Assembly (NCBI GenBank): GCA_033675265.1
Contig: JAUJYZ010000728.1
Location: 212,001-276,000 of the forward strand
Origin: Actinostola sp. cb2023
Lineage: Eukaryota > Cnidaria > Anthozoa > Actiniaria > Actinostolidae
Direction: 5' to 3'
Length of the DNA: 64,000 nt
The position numbers and the translations under genes are program-made. The notes beneath the pieces were generated by a model. The model was not told the origin of the DNA, made no database searches, and saw nothing but the letters and a program-made list of their open reading frames with translations. Each line of letters begins with the position of its first letter. Position 1 is the first letter of the stretch. Shown piece by piece: positions 1 through 49,195 of this stretch.

Positions 1-2
1 TT

Positions 3-37546
<37,544 letters not shown>

Positions 37547-37650
37547 TGAACAGACACTCAGAGCTCAAGAACATTGACTCACCTTAAAATACCAGTTTAT
37601 AAGGAATCGTAGTTTTTATTTTCTTACCGGGTAGTTCTAGCTTAGGAATA

Positions 37651-37970
37651 TATATATACAGCTATTTCAAAAAAAGGTTGGTAAAGGTTTTGTTGCATCT
37701 TGCATGTTGCATGTTGCATGTTGCATCCCAAGCCCGAAATGCACTATGGACAATGTGAATGGTCGTGAATGGAGTCAGCGAAAGGTCACGACAATATGGA
37801 CTCTGGGAATTTTCCCAAACTTAGTCTTCACAATATGCAGCCGGCATGTTTTCTTCTGTATGTGCTTGCTGACATTATTTACATATGATCCACAATTCAT
37901 TTCGGGCTTGGTATGCAACATGCAAGATGTAACAAAACCTTCACCAACCTTTTTTGAAATAGCTGTATAT
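37651..37970. mobile_element. TIR element just downstream of the NOV-like gene stop (~320 bp)
   Basis: ATATACAGCTATTTCAAAAA and AGGTTGGTAAAGGTTTTGTT at the left are mirrored by AACAAAACCTTCACCAACCT and TTTTGAAATAGCTGTATAT. GCATGTTGCAT units are repeated inside the left end. It probably lies in the 3' UTR or immediate flank. Confidence 0.85.
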
Positions 37971-38157
37971 GTTATATTTTTTTTAATTATACTTTATTTC
38001 AATTCATTTCGTTTGTTACATTATAAGGAATCGTAGTTACCCACGGCCTGCCCCCAGTCTGGCCCTGCAGGTCAGCTGATAGAGCATCGGAAGAACTTTA
38101 TGGGTAACTTGTAGCACTTCGAGTTTCACCTTCAATTTCTATCAGTCTATAAGATAG

Positions 38158-38433
38158 TCATCCTCGGGAAACCAGGGGTATTTTCTGTCGCTCGTTACTC
38201 GCTCCCAGAGAAATATCCCTGTGAACGAAGTCTGTTGGAACTTATTCTGGAAGTCAAAATTCAAAATGGCGGTTAGTCCTTTACAAAACAGAATTTACTT
38301 GATACTTATTGGGGGAAAAAATACGGGAGAAATTTTGACTTCCGGAACAAGTTCCAACAGACTTCGTTCCCAGGGGTATTTCTCTGGGAGCGAGTAACGA
38401 CCGACAGAATATACCCCTGGGTTCACGAGGATG
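38158..38433. mobile_element. Fold-back element (~275 bp)
   Basis: CATCCTCGGGAAACCAGGGG and CGTTACTCGCTCCCAGAGAA are mirrored by TTCTCTGGGAGCGAGTAACG and CCCTGGGTTCACGAGGATG. The inner GAAGTCTGTTGGAACTT is also mirrored. Confidence 0.85.
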
Positions 38434-38435
38434 TA

Positions 38436-39148
38436 AGGCCCGTTTCATACGTCGCGCTTCTGTCGCGCCGAACCTAATAGTTTGTAATTGGTACAAGAGA
38501 AGTTCACGTCTGAATTTTTAAGTTCGGCACGCCTGAATTAGGTTCGACACGCGCATTGAGCTCGGCTAGTGCCAAGCGCCTCTAGCAGAAAGTTCGACAC
38601 TGTATTAAAACGTCGAGCTCTTCTTGTGCCGAACCAAATGCATACATTAAAATTTAGGCGAAAAGTCAGCGTTATGTCGTACTGACTATGCGTAATACAG
38701 TTCTGGGTGAGCCAAGATGGCGGCGAGTGTGATGTGGTCCAGACCGATCAAGCTCGGTTAATAAGAGTTTTATTATATGACCATTTTTAGTAAACTAAAA
38801 ATTATTCATTTTATTTGCATCTTACACTAAATGGCTTCCCAGTATTTTTACTACATAACTAAAAACCGTTTGACAAGAAATGTGAACGAGGAAACGATAG
38901 TAAAATGAAAACGTTTCCGTGTTGAAAATTTTTTGCAATACACCGTCCCGGTCAACGAAACTATGGATTTTTGATAAAAAAGAACAAGAATTTTGGAGAA
39001 AATGGCAAGAAAGTTCCGTTGGTGCATTTGGTTCAACACAATCGGTACGACGTCTGAATTAAAGTCGTCCTATTGTAATTGCGTCGTCGACCCAAATAGG
39101 CAATTAGGTTCGGCGCGACAGTCCAGCGCGACGTCGTGAAACGGGCCT
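38436..39148. mobile_element. TIR element with AGGCCCGTTTCA ends (~710 bp)
   Basis: AGGCCCGTTTCATACGTCGC with GCTTCTGTCGCGCCGAACCT at the left is mirrored by AGGTTCGGCGCGACAGTCCA and GCGACGTCGTGAAACGGGCCT. It directly abuts the element at 38158-38433. No transposase. Confidence 0.85.
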
Positions 39149-39597
39149 AAGAGCATTTTGATCTGCCAAAAAATCGCATGTGAATAACAATCATGTGCTG
39201 TACGATTATTCAGTACTTTTTATGTCAGCGGCTTCCTTTTCGTACATGCGCAGTAGACGGCTATTTACCAAGCCCTCTAGCAGAAATTAGTAATGGTAAT
39301 AATCCATTGAGTGGAGTCCATTTCGGTCATTTTGTGAATTTTCATACGAGCGATTGAAAATGGACATTTAGCGTAGCCATTTCTGAGCATTTTGTGGCCT
39401 ATATAGTCACGAGTATGATTACAGACATTTGGCAACATTTCTGAACCGCAGTTTTAGCATTCTCTAAAAAAGTAGAAATATTAGAGATTTTTTATTATTT
39501 TTCTTATTATTGAAAATTTGCATAGCATTTTTTAAATTCATGCATGATGATGATATAAATAAAATCCCACGATGAGATAAATGAGCATTTTACATGG

Positions 39598-39713
39598 CCT
39601 ATAGTCCATTGAAAATTGTCATTTTGGGCCATTTCTGAGCATTTTCATGTCCATTGAAAATCGTCATTTTGGTCCATTTCTGAGCATTTTGCATGTCCAT
39701 TGAAAATCGTCTC
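39598..39713. repeat. Satellite block 1 (short, start of array)
   Basis: Two to three diverged copies of the array unit (CCATTGAAAATCGTCATTTT, GGNCCATTTCTGAGCATTTT). Scattered half-units occur upstream to about 39330. Confidence 0.8.
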
Positions 39714-39716
39714 TAT

Positions 39717-40800
39717 CGAACATGTTCAACAAGAAAACTATCAGTTGAAAAATTTTAAAACTGTGCGGATTGGGTCAAAACATCAAAGAAAAATCGTCAT
39801 TTTAAAAGGGCAAAGAAAAAGAATACTGATAAAAGGATAAACACGAAAAAAAAAAATGACCGAACCGGGATTCGAACCCGCGCGCTATTTAGGATAATTT
39901 ATGCAAAACACTAAAAATCGACCATACACCCAGACTTAAATGCTGAGTCAGCGTATGTTACGTATAGGACGAAGATTTCGGCCTCATCCGCGCTATCGGG
40001 TAGTACACAATCAGCGTAGTAGTCAAAGAGGGAGGGAACAGTCGTATCCTAGTCCTAAATGACTGCCCCTTACCACATCAAGCTATCTGTACTTCCGATT
40101 GTTTTCGAGGGTCAATTTACTAGTCTATCGTGTAACGGTTATTGTTATGGAAATTTCTTGATTAACGTAGTCCTCTGGTTAAGTGCTGGGATTTGGAAAC
40201 CAGCGACCCGGGGTTCGATTCTCGGTGCAGGCACCATTTCCCCTTTTTTTTTTTTTTTTTTTTTTTCCTGCTCTTTTCTCTCTCTTTTTTACTTATTTTA
40301 TTTATTCAGTATATATTTTTTTTTTCCGTTTTAATAGAAAAAAACTTATCACAGAAGTTAATTTCAGTTGCGAACCCCATTAAAATCTAAGTCCTTGTTT
40401 TATTAATGAAATAATAATATATCACTGTTGATAATCATAGTGCGATGAAACTTTTCTGATTAAAAATAAATTCAGTATCTACCTGGCTGAATTATCCGGT
40501 AAAACGTTAATTGGTACTGTACTCATGGATCCGTCTGTCTGTCCTTCCAGTTCAGATCCCCAGTTCCCAATCCATCTTTGCCCATTCTCTCGCGGGCAGA
40601 GGCAGTGCGCTCACTCCCAATTTGTTGATCAAGTTTTCCCTTGTTGACATGTTCGAGGGTTTGTTGATCTTGACACGGTTTTCAAATGTTCAGTTTGCAG
40701 CGACATTTTTCCCGTGATTTTGGATACGACAGTCTTTTGACTGGACACTGATAATAAACCCTATAGTAAATGCAAGGAACACAAATGCAACAACGGGCTA
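39717..40800. repeat. tRNA-like cassette unit, copy 1 (with long right flank)
   Basis: The left part begins at the GAACATGTTCAACAAGAAAA segment, so it lacks the first ~230 bp of copies 2-4. Minus-strand module: TGACCGAACCGGGATTCGAA at 39857 reads, on the minus strand, GGTTCGAATCC (a perfect B box) followed by TCGGTCA and a T run. Plus-strand module 40168-40236: TGGTTAAG, CTGGGATTTGGAAACCAG, CCGGGGTTCGATTCTCGG, GCACCA, then about 18 T. The right flank continues to 40800 and is shared with copy 4 only. Confidence 0.8.
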
Positions 40801-40802
40801 TG

Positions 40803-41578
40803 TATATAGTCCATTGAAAATCGTCATTGTTGGCCATTTTTGAGCATTTTGCATGGCCTATAGCCCATTGAAAATCGTTATTTTGCGCCATTTTTGAGCA
40901 TTTTTCATGTCCATTGAAAATCGTCATTTTGCGCCATTTTTGAGCATTTTGCATGGCCTATAGTCCATTGAAAATCGTCATTTTGCGCCATTTTTGAGCA
41001 TTTTGCATGGCCTATAGTCCATTGAAAATCGTCATTTTGCGCCATTTTTGAACATTTTGCTTGGGCTATATAGTCCATTGAAAATCGTCATTTTGCGCCA
41101 TTTTTGAGCATTTTGCATGGCCTATAGTCCATTGAAAATCGTCATTTTGGGACATTTTTCAGCATTTTGCATGGCCTATAGTCCATTGAAAATCGTCATT
41201 TTGGGACATTTTTCAGCATTTTTCATGTCCGTTGAAAATCGTCATTTTGCGCCATTCTTGAGCATTTTGCATGGCCTATAGTCCATTGAAAATCGTCATT
41301 TTGCGCTATTCTTGAGCATTTTGCATGGCCTATAGTCCATTGAAAATCGTCATTTTGCGCCATTTTTGAGCATTTTGCATGGCCTATATATAGTCCATTG
41401 AAAATCGTCATTTTGCGCCATTTTTGAGCATTTTGCATGGCCTATAGTCCATTGAAAATCGTCATTTTGGGCCATTTTTCAGCATTTTGCATGTCCATTG
41501 AAAATCGTCATTTTGCGCCATTTTTGAGCATTTTGTCATTTTGGACCATTTTTGAGCATTTTCCATTGAAAATCGTCA
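40803..41578. repeat. Satellite block 2
   Basis: About 15 tandem units built from CCATTGAAAATCGTCATTTT, GCGCCATTTTTGAGCATTTT and either GCATGTCC (about 46-bp unit) or GCATGGCCTATAGTCC (about 54-bp unit). Non-coding; minus-strand frames read as (KCSKMAQNDDFQWT)n-like ORFs. Confidence 0.95.
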
Positions 41579-42539
41579 CTGATGGTGAACAATGCGGGCA
41601 CCATAGCAATATTTCGTATGTATGGACTTCCTGTGGTAAAATATGCGCGCACGTGAGTTAATACTGGGTTCCCTGTGGTACCTGATCCCACTACACAATA
41701 TACGCGTTGTTCCTTAGTAAATTATGTCAAACCGATCAACGTCAAAATTCAAATTAATTTTACAGTAAAATAAACTCAAAATCATTGGAATATCGTATCC
41801 ATGTGAGAAAAAACGCTCGAACATGTCAACAAGAAAACTATCAGTTAAATTTTAAAACTGAGCGGATTGGGTCAAAACAACAAAGAAAATCAATTAAAGG
41901 GCAAAGAAAAAGAATAATAAAAGGATAAACACACAAAAAAAAAAAGACCGGACCGGGACTCGAACCCGCGCGCTACTTAGGAAATTTATACAAAACACTA
42001 AAAATCGACCATACACACAGACTTAAATGCTGAGTCACCGTATGTTACGTATAGGACGAAGATTTCGGCCTCATCCGCGCTATCGGGTAGTACACAATCA
42101 GCGAAGTAGTCAAAGAGGGAGGGAACAGTCGTATCCTAGTCCTAAATGACTGCCCCTTACCACATCAAGCTATCTGTACTTCCGATTGTTTTCGAGGGTC
42201 AATTTACTAGTCTATCGTGTAACGGTTATTGTTATGGAAATTTCTTGATTAACGCAGTCCTCTGGTTAAGTGCTGGGATTTGGAAACCAGCGACCCGGAG
42301 TACGATTCTCGGTGCAGGCACCATTTCTTCTTTTTTTTTCCTGTCTTTTTTTCCTGCTCTTTTCTCTCTCTTTTTTACTTATTTTACTTATTCAGTATAT
42401 TTTTTCTTTTTCCGTTTTAATAGAAAAAAAAACTTATCACAGAAGTTAATTTCAGTTGCGAACCCCACTAAAATCTAAGTCCCTGTTTTATTAATGAAAT
42501 AATAATATATCACTGTTGATAATCATAGTGCGATGAAAT
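41577..42539. repeat. tRNA-like cassette unit, copy 2
   Basis: Begins TGATGGTGAACAATGCGGGC and ends GTGCGATGAAA at a sharp junction with satellite. Minus-strand module at 41946 (GACCGGACCGGGACTCGAAC). Plus-strand module 42254-42323 has a damaged B box (GGAGTACGATTCT). Nearly identical to copy 3, including that damage. Confidence 0.85.
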
Positions 42540-43194
42540 TTTGCTTGGGCTTTAGTCCATTGAAAATCGTCATTTTGCGCCATTCTTGAGCATTTTGCAT
42601 GGCCTATAGTCCATTGAAAATCGTCATTTTGCGCCATTTTTCAGCATTTTGCATGTCCATTGAAAATCGTCATTTTGCGCCATTTTTGAGCATTTTGCTT
42701 GGGCTTTAGTCCATTGAAAATCGTCATTTTGCGCCATTTTTGAACATTTTGCATGTCTATTGAAAATCGTCATTTTGCGCCATTTTTGAGCATTTTGCTT
42801 GGGCTTTAGTCCATTGAAAATCGTCATTTTGCGCCATTTTTGAGCATTAATTTTGCATGTCCATTGAAAATCGTCATTTTGCGCCATTTTTGAGCATTTT
42901 GCATGTCTATTGAAAATCGTCATTTTGCGCCATTTTTGAGCATTTTGCTTGGGCTTTAGTCCATTGAAAATCGTCATTTTGCGCCATTTTTGAGCATTAA
43001 TTTTGCATGTCCATTGAAAATCGTCATTTTGCGCCATTTTTGAGCATTTTGCATGTCTATTGAAAATCGTCATTTTGCGCCATTTTTGAGCACTTTGCTT
43101 GGGCTTTAGTCCATTGAAAATCGTCATTTTGCGCCATTTTTGAGCATTTTGTCATTTTGGACCATTTTTGAGCATTTTCCATTGAAAATCGTCA
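42540..43194. repeat. Satellite block 3
   Basis: Units as in block 2 with a GCTTGGGCTTTAGTCC variant linker and a GAGCATTAATTTTGC variant; a two-to-three-unit higher-order pattern (TCTATTG, TTGGGCTTTAG, TTAATTTTGC) is visible. Confidence 0.95.
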
Positions 43195-44154
43195 CTGATG
43201 GTGAACAATGCGGGCACCATAGCAATATTTCGTATGTATGGACTTCCTGTGGTAAAATATGCGCGCACGTGAGTTAATACTGGGTTCCCTGTGGTACCTG
43301 ATCCCACTACACAATATACGCGTTGTTCCTTAGTAAATTATGTCAAACCGATCAACGTCAAAATTCAAATTAATTTTACAGTAAAATAAACTCAAAATCA
43401 TTGGAATATCGTATCCATGTGAGAAAAAACGCTCGAACATGTCAACAAGAAAACTATCAGTTAAATTTTAAAACTGAGCGGATTGGGTCAAAACAACAAA
43501 GAAAATCAATTAAAGGGCAAAGAAAAAGAATAATAAAAGGATAAACACACAAAAAAAAAAGACCGGACCGGGACTCGAACCCGCGCGCTACTTAGGAAAT
43601 TTATACAAAACACTAAAAATCGACCATACACACAGACTTAAATGCTGAGTCACCGTATGTTACGTATAGGACGAAGATTTCGGCCTCATCCGCGCTATCG
43701 GGTAGTACACAATCAGCGAAGTAGTCAAAGAGGGAGGGAACAGTCGTATCCTAGTCCTAAATGACTGCCCCTTACCACATCAAGCTATCTGTACTTCCGA
43801 TTGTTTTCGAGGGTCAATTTACTAGTCTATCGTGTAACGGTTATTGTTATGGAAATTTCTTGATTAACGCAGTCCTCTGGTTAAGTGCTGGGATTTGGAA
43901 ACCAGCGACCCGGAGTACGATTCTCGGTGCAGGCACCATTTCTTCTTTTTTTTCCTGTCTTTTTTTCCTGCTCTTTTCTCTCTCTTTTTTACTTATTTTA
44001 CTTATTCAGTATATTTTTTCTTTTTCCGTTTTAATAGAAAAAAAACTTATCACAGAAGTTAATTTCAGTTGCGAACCCCACTAAAATCTAAGTCCCTGTT
44101 TTATTAATGAAATAATAATATATCACTGTTGATAATCATAGTGCGATGAAATTT
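43192..44154. repeat. tRNA-like cassette unit, copy 3
   Basis: Almost identical to copy 2, offset by about 1,615 bp. Minus module at 43561, plus module 43868-43938 with the same GGAGTACGATTCT change. Same left and right junctions with satellite. Confidence 0.85.
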
Positions 44155-45396
44155 TGCTTGGGCTTTAGTCCATTGAAAATCGTCATTTTGCGCCATTCTT
44201 GAGCATTTTGCATGGCCTATAGTCCATTGAAAATCGTCATTTTGCGCCATTTTTCAGCATTTTGCATGTCCATTGAAAATCGTCATTTTGCGCCATTTTT
44301 GAGCATTTTGCTTGGGCTTTAGTCCATTGAAAATCGTCATTTTGCGCCATTTTTGAGCATTAATTTTGCATGTCCATTGAAAATCGTCATTTTGCGCCAT
44401 TTTTGAGCATTTTGCATGTCTATTGAAAATCGTCATTTTGCGCCATTTTTGAGCATTTTGCATGTCTATTGAAAATCGTCATTTTGGGCCATTTTTGAGC
44501 ATTTTGCATGGCCTATAGTCCATTGAAAATCGTCATTTTGCGCCATTTTTGAGCATTAATTTTGCATGTCTATTGAAAATCGTCATTTTGCGCCATTTTT
44601 GAGCATTTTGCATGTCTATTGAAAATCGTCATTTTGCGCCATTCTTGAGCATTTTGCATGGCCTATAGTCCCATGGAAAATCGTCAATTTGCGCCATTTT
44701 TGAGCATTAATTTTGCATGTCCGTTGAAAATCGTCATTTTGGGACATTTTTGAGCATTTTGCATGGCCTATAGTCCATTGAAAATCGTCATTTTGCGCCA
44801 TTTTTGAGCATTTTGCATGGCCTATAGTCCATGGAAAATCGTCATTTTGCGCCATTTTTCAGCATTTTGCATGTCCATTGAAAATCGTCATTTTGCGCCA
44901 TTTTTGAGCATTTTGCTTGGGCTTTAGTCCATTGAAAATCGTCATTTTGCGCCATTTTTGAACATTTTGCATGTCTATTGAAAATCGTCATTTTGCGCCA
45001 TTTTTGAGCATTTTGCTTGGGCTTTAGTCCATTGAAAATCGTCATTTTGCGCCATTTTTGAGCATTAATTTTGCATGTCCATTGAAAATCGTCATTTTGC
45101 GCCATTTTTGAACATTTTGCATGTCCATTGAAAATCGTCTTTTTGCGCCATTTTTGAGCATTTTGCATGGCCTATAGTCCATTGAAAGTCGTCATTTTGC
45201 GCCATTTTTGAGCATTTTGCATGGCCTATATAGTCCATTGAAAGTCGTCATTTTGCGCCATTTTTGAGCATTTTGCATGGCCTATATAGTCCATTGAAAA
45301 TCGTCATTTTGCGCCATTCTTGAGCATTTTGCATGGCCTATAGTCCATTGAAAATCGTCATTTTGCGCCATTTTTGAGCATTAATTTTTCATGTCC
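44152..45396. repeat. Satellite block 4
   Basis: About 25 units. From about 44710 it carries private variants (TTTTGGGACATTTTTGAGC and AGTCCATGGAAAATCG) that recur about 2,176 bp later, marking a tandem higher-order duplication. Confidence 0.95.
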
Positions 45397-45406
45397 GTTG
45401 AAAAAA

Positions 45407-46299
45407 CATTCTCGTCCCCAGACCCTTCTCAGCTTTCTAACGAAAAATCGTAGGCTCTGGTAAGAGACAAACCGGAAGACCCAGATTCTAGGTCGTCAGA
45501 TATGCGCATGCTCAATATTTTCTAACTTCCGGTGACAGAATTGATCAGACTTCAGCGAAGTACGGTGCTCTAGAAACCGACTTTAATAATCCACATTTCA
45601 GTTTAAAAGAAAAACAGATATCAGCGGCATACATAGTATGAAGAATTTCGAGTTCATTCTACAGTCCGCAAGCTAGTGCGTGTATTTATACATTGTAACT
45701 TAATTATACAGTGGAATCAGTTCAAAATATAATTTTAATCACGGTTAAAAGCAAAAATATATTTAGCTAGATCTTACGACGCTTGCGCTGGATATCTCCT
45801 CTACAACCATTCCAATTGCAAATAAAGCATTTATTCACTCAACGAACAAGAACAGACATCAGACACCGACGGCAAAAAGTGTTTGTTTTGAATAATAATT
45901 AGGTTCGTTTTTTACCTTTCACATCACTGAAACTTTACAACGAGTTTGACGAACATAAACAAAGATTGATTTAGTATTCTTCCCACAGGATATGGCAAAT
46001 CTTTGATCCATCAAAGCTTAACGGTTCGTTTTTGAGTGGTCTTGGAAATGTTCATAGTAATTTCGCCACTTAACACTACGACAATGGAGGAGTAGTTAAG
46101 GATGAAAGAGGACTTAAAAATTATAAGACTTGAAAAGTGCCAAAATTCGTATTCTCTTTGCATATTATTGTAGTTGTGCATATTTGTCGCTAATTACGCA
46201 TGGAATTATTTCGACCAATCAAATTGAGGCTTGAGACGTCTCTTACCATAGCCTACGATTTTTCGTTAGAAAGCTGAGAAGGGTCTGGGGACGAGAATG
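45407..46299. mobile_element. Mutator-like non-autonomous element, copy 1 (893 bp)
   Basis: The ends CATTCTCGTCCCCAGACCC and GGGTCTGGGGACGAGAATG begin TIRs of about 62 bp (TTTCTAACGAAAAATCGTAG / CTACGATTTTTCGTTAGAAA). The flanking satellite word CGTTGAAAA is duplicated, with two extra A on the left. No long ORF. Confidence 0.88.
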
Positions 46300-47573
46300 C
46301 GTTGAAAATCGTCATTTTGGGCCATTTTTCAGCATTTTGAATGTCCATTGAAAATCGTCATTTTGCGCCATTTTTGAACATTTTGCTTGGCCTATAGTCC
46401 ATTGAAAATCGTCATTTTGCGCCATTTTTGAACATTTTGCTTGGCCTATAGTCCATTGAAAATCGTCATTTTGCGCCATTTTTGAGCATTAATTTTGCAT
46501 GTCCGTTGAAAATCGTCATTTTGGGCCATTTTTGAACATTTTGCTTGGCCTATAGTCCATTGAAAATCGTCATTTTGCGCCATTTTTGAGCATTAATTTT
46601 GCATGTCCATTGAAAATCGTCATTTTGCGCCATTTTTGAGCATTTTGCATGTCTATTGAAAATCGTCATTTTGCGCCATTTTTGAGCATTTTGCTTGGGC
46701 TTTAGTCCATTGAAAATCGTCATTTTGCGCCATTTTTGAACATTTTGCATGTCTATTGAAAATCGTCATTTTGCGCCATTTTTGAGCATTTTGCTTGGGC
46801 TTTAGTCCATTGAAAATCGTCATTTTGCGCCATTTTTGAACATTTTGCATGTCCATTGAAAATCGTCATTTTGCGCCATTTTTGAGCATTTTGCATGTCC
46901 GTTGAAAATCGTCATTTTGGGACATTTTTGAGCATTTTGCATGGCCTATAGTCCATTGAAAATCGTCATTTTGCGCCATTTTTGAGCATTTTGCATGGCC
47001 TATAGTCCATGGAAAATCGTCATTTTGCGCCATTTTTCAGCATTTTGCATGTCCATTGAAAATCGTCATTTTGCGCCATTTTTGAGCATTTTGCTTGGGC
47101 TTTAGTCCATTGAAAATCGTCATTTTGCGCCATTTTTGAACATTTTGCATGTCTATTGAAAATCGTCATTTTGCGCCATTTTTGAGCATTTTGCTTGGGC
47201 TTTAGTCCATTGAAAATCGTCATTTTGCGCCATTTTTGAGCATTAATTTTGCATGTCCATTGAAAATCGTCATTTTGCGCCATTTTTGAACATTTTGCAT
47301 GTCCATTGAAAATCGTCTTTTTGCGCCATTTTTGAGCATTTTGCATGGCCTATAGTCCATTGAAAGTCGTCATTTTGCGCCATTTTTGAGCATTTTGCAT
47401 GGCCTATATAGTCCATTGAAAGTCGTCATTTTGCGCCATTTTTGAGCATTTTGCATGGCCTATATAGTCCATTGAAAATCGTCATTTTGCGCCATTCTTG
47501 AGCATTTTGCATGGCCTATAGTCCATTGAAAATCGTCATTTTGCGCCATTTTTGAGCATTAATTTTTCATGTC
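46300..47573. repeat. Satellite block 5
   Basis: Same unit types. The second half repeats the order of variants in 44710-45396. It begins with the CGTTGAAAA target duplication of the preceding element. Confidence 0.95.
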
Positions 47574-47582
47574 CGTTGAAAA

Positions 47583-48478
47583 CATTCTCGTCCCCAGACC
47601 CTTCTCAGCTTTCTAACGAAAAATCGTAGGCTCTGGTAAGAGACAAACCGGAAGACCCAGATTCTAGGTCGTCAGATATGCGCATGCTCAATATTTTCTA
47701 ACTTCCGGTGACAGAATTGATCAGACTTCAGCGAAGTACGGTGCTCTAGAAACCGACTTTAATAATCCACATTTCAGTTTAAAAGAAAAACAGATATCAG
47801 CGGCATACATAGTATGAAGAATTTCGAGTTCATTCTACAGTCCGCAAGCTAGTGCGTGTATTTATACATTGTAACTTAATTATACAGTGGAATCAGTTCA
47901 AAATATAATTTTAATCACGGTTAAAAGCAAAAATATATTTAGCTAGATCTTACGACGCTTGCGCTGGATATCTCCTCTACAACCATTCCAATTGCAAATA
48001 AAGCATTTATTCACTCAACGAACAAGAACAACAGACATCAGACACCGACGGCAAAAAGTGTTTGTTTTGAATAATAATTAGGTTCGTTTTTTACCTTTCA
48101 CATCACTGAAACTTTACAACGAGTTTGACGAACATAAACAAAGATTGATTTAGTATTCTTCCCACAGGATATGGCAAATCTTTGATCCATCAAAGCTTAA
48201 CGGTTCGTTTTTGAGTGGTCTTGGAAATGTTCATAGTAATTTCGCCACTTAACACTACGACAATGGAGGAGTAGTTAAGGATGAAAGAGGACTTAAAAAT
48301 TATAAGACTTGAAAAGTGCCAAAATTCGTATTCTCTTTGCATATTATTGTAGTTGTGCATATTTGTCGCTAATTACGCATGGAATTATTTCGACCAATCA
48401 AATTGAGGCTTGAGACGTCTCTTACCATAGCCTACGATTTTTCGTTAGAAAGCTGAGAAGGGTCTGGGGACGAGAATG
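47583..48478. mobile_element. Mutator-like non-autonomous element, copy 2 (896 bp)
   Basis: Almost identical to copy 1, with a 3-bp insertion (AACAACAGAC for AACAGAC). Exact 9-bp target duplication CGTTGAAAA at 47574-47582 and 48479-48487. It lies at the same position in the satellite as copy 1, so it was copied with its flanks rather than inserted twice. Confidence 0.9.
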
Positions 48479-49195
48479 CGTTGAAAATCGTCATTTTGGG
48501 CCATTTTTCAGCATTTTGAATGTCCATTGAAAATCGTCATTTTGCGCCATTTTTGAACATTTTGCTTGGCCTATAGTCCATTGAAAATCGTCATTTTGCG
48601 CCATTTTTGAACATTTTGCTTGGCCTATAGTCCATTGAAAATCGTCATTTTGCGCCATTTTTGAGCATTAATTTTGCATGTCCGTTGAAAATCGTCATTT
48701 TGGGCCATTTTTGAACATTTTGCTTGGCCTATAGTCCATTGAAAATCGTCATTTTGCGCCATTTTTGAGCATTAATTTTGCATGTCCATTGAAAATCGTC
48801 ATTTTGCGCCATTTTTGAGCATTTTGCATGTCTATTGAAAATCGTCATTTTGCGCCATTTTTGAGCATTTTGCTTGGGCTTTAGTCCATTGAAAATCGTC
48901 ATTTTGCGCCATTTTTGAACATTTTGCATGTCCATTGAAAATCGTCATTTTGCGCCATTTTTGAACATTTTGCATGTCCATTGAAAATCGTCATTTTGCG
49001 CCATTTTTGAGCATTTTGCATGTCTATTGAAAATCGTCATTTTGCGCCATTTTTGAGCATTTTGCTTGGGCTTTAGTCCATTGAAAATCGTCATTTTGCG
49101 CCATTTTTGAGCATTAATTTTGCATGTCCATTGAAAATCGTCATTTTGCGCCATTTTTGAGCATTTTGTCATTTTGGACCATTTTTGAGCATTTT
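48479..49195. repeat. Satellite block 6
   Basis: About 15 units, the first part collinear with 46300-46800. It ends with the TTTTGTCATTTTGGACCATT and CATTTTCCATTG junction also seen before cassette copies 2 and 3. Confidence 0.95.

Noticed and set aside
40168..40236. Functional tRNA gene on the + strand
   Set aside because: The anticodon loop has an extra base and the 5' acceptor strand does not pair with GCAGGCACC, so I call it tRNA-like only.
40059..40334. Conserved MTAPYHIKLSVLPIVFEGQF ORF present four times
   Set aside because: The conservation is that of the whole cassette at DNA level, including flanks, and the ORF runs into the T-rich tract with different ends in each copy.
42624..43127. 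Minus-strand ORFs of 60-170 codons reading (NAQKWRKMTIFNG / KCSKMAQNDDFQW)n across the satellite
   Set aside because: They are translations of the 45-55 bp satellite. They shift frame between units, lack any domain, and track DNA repeat structure rather than codon constraint.
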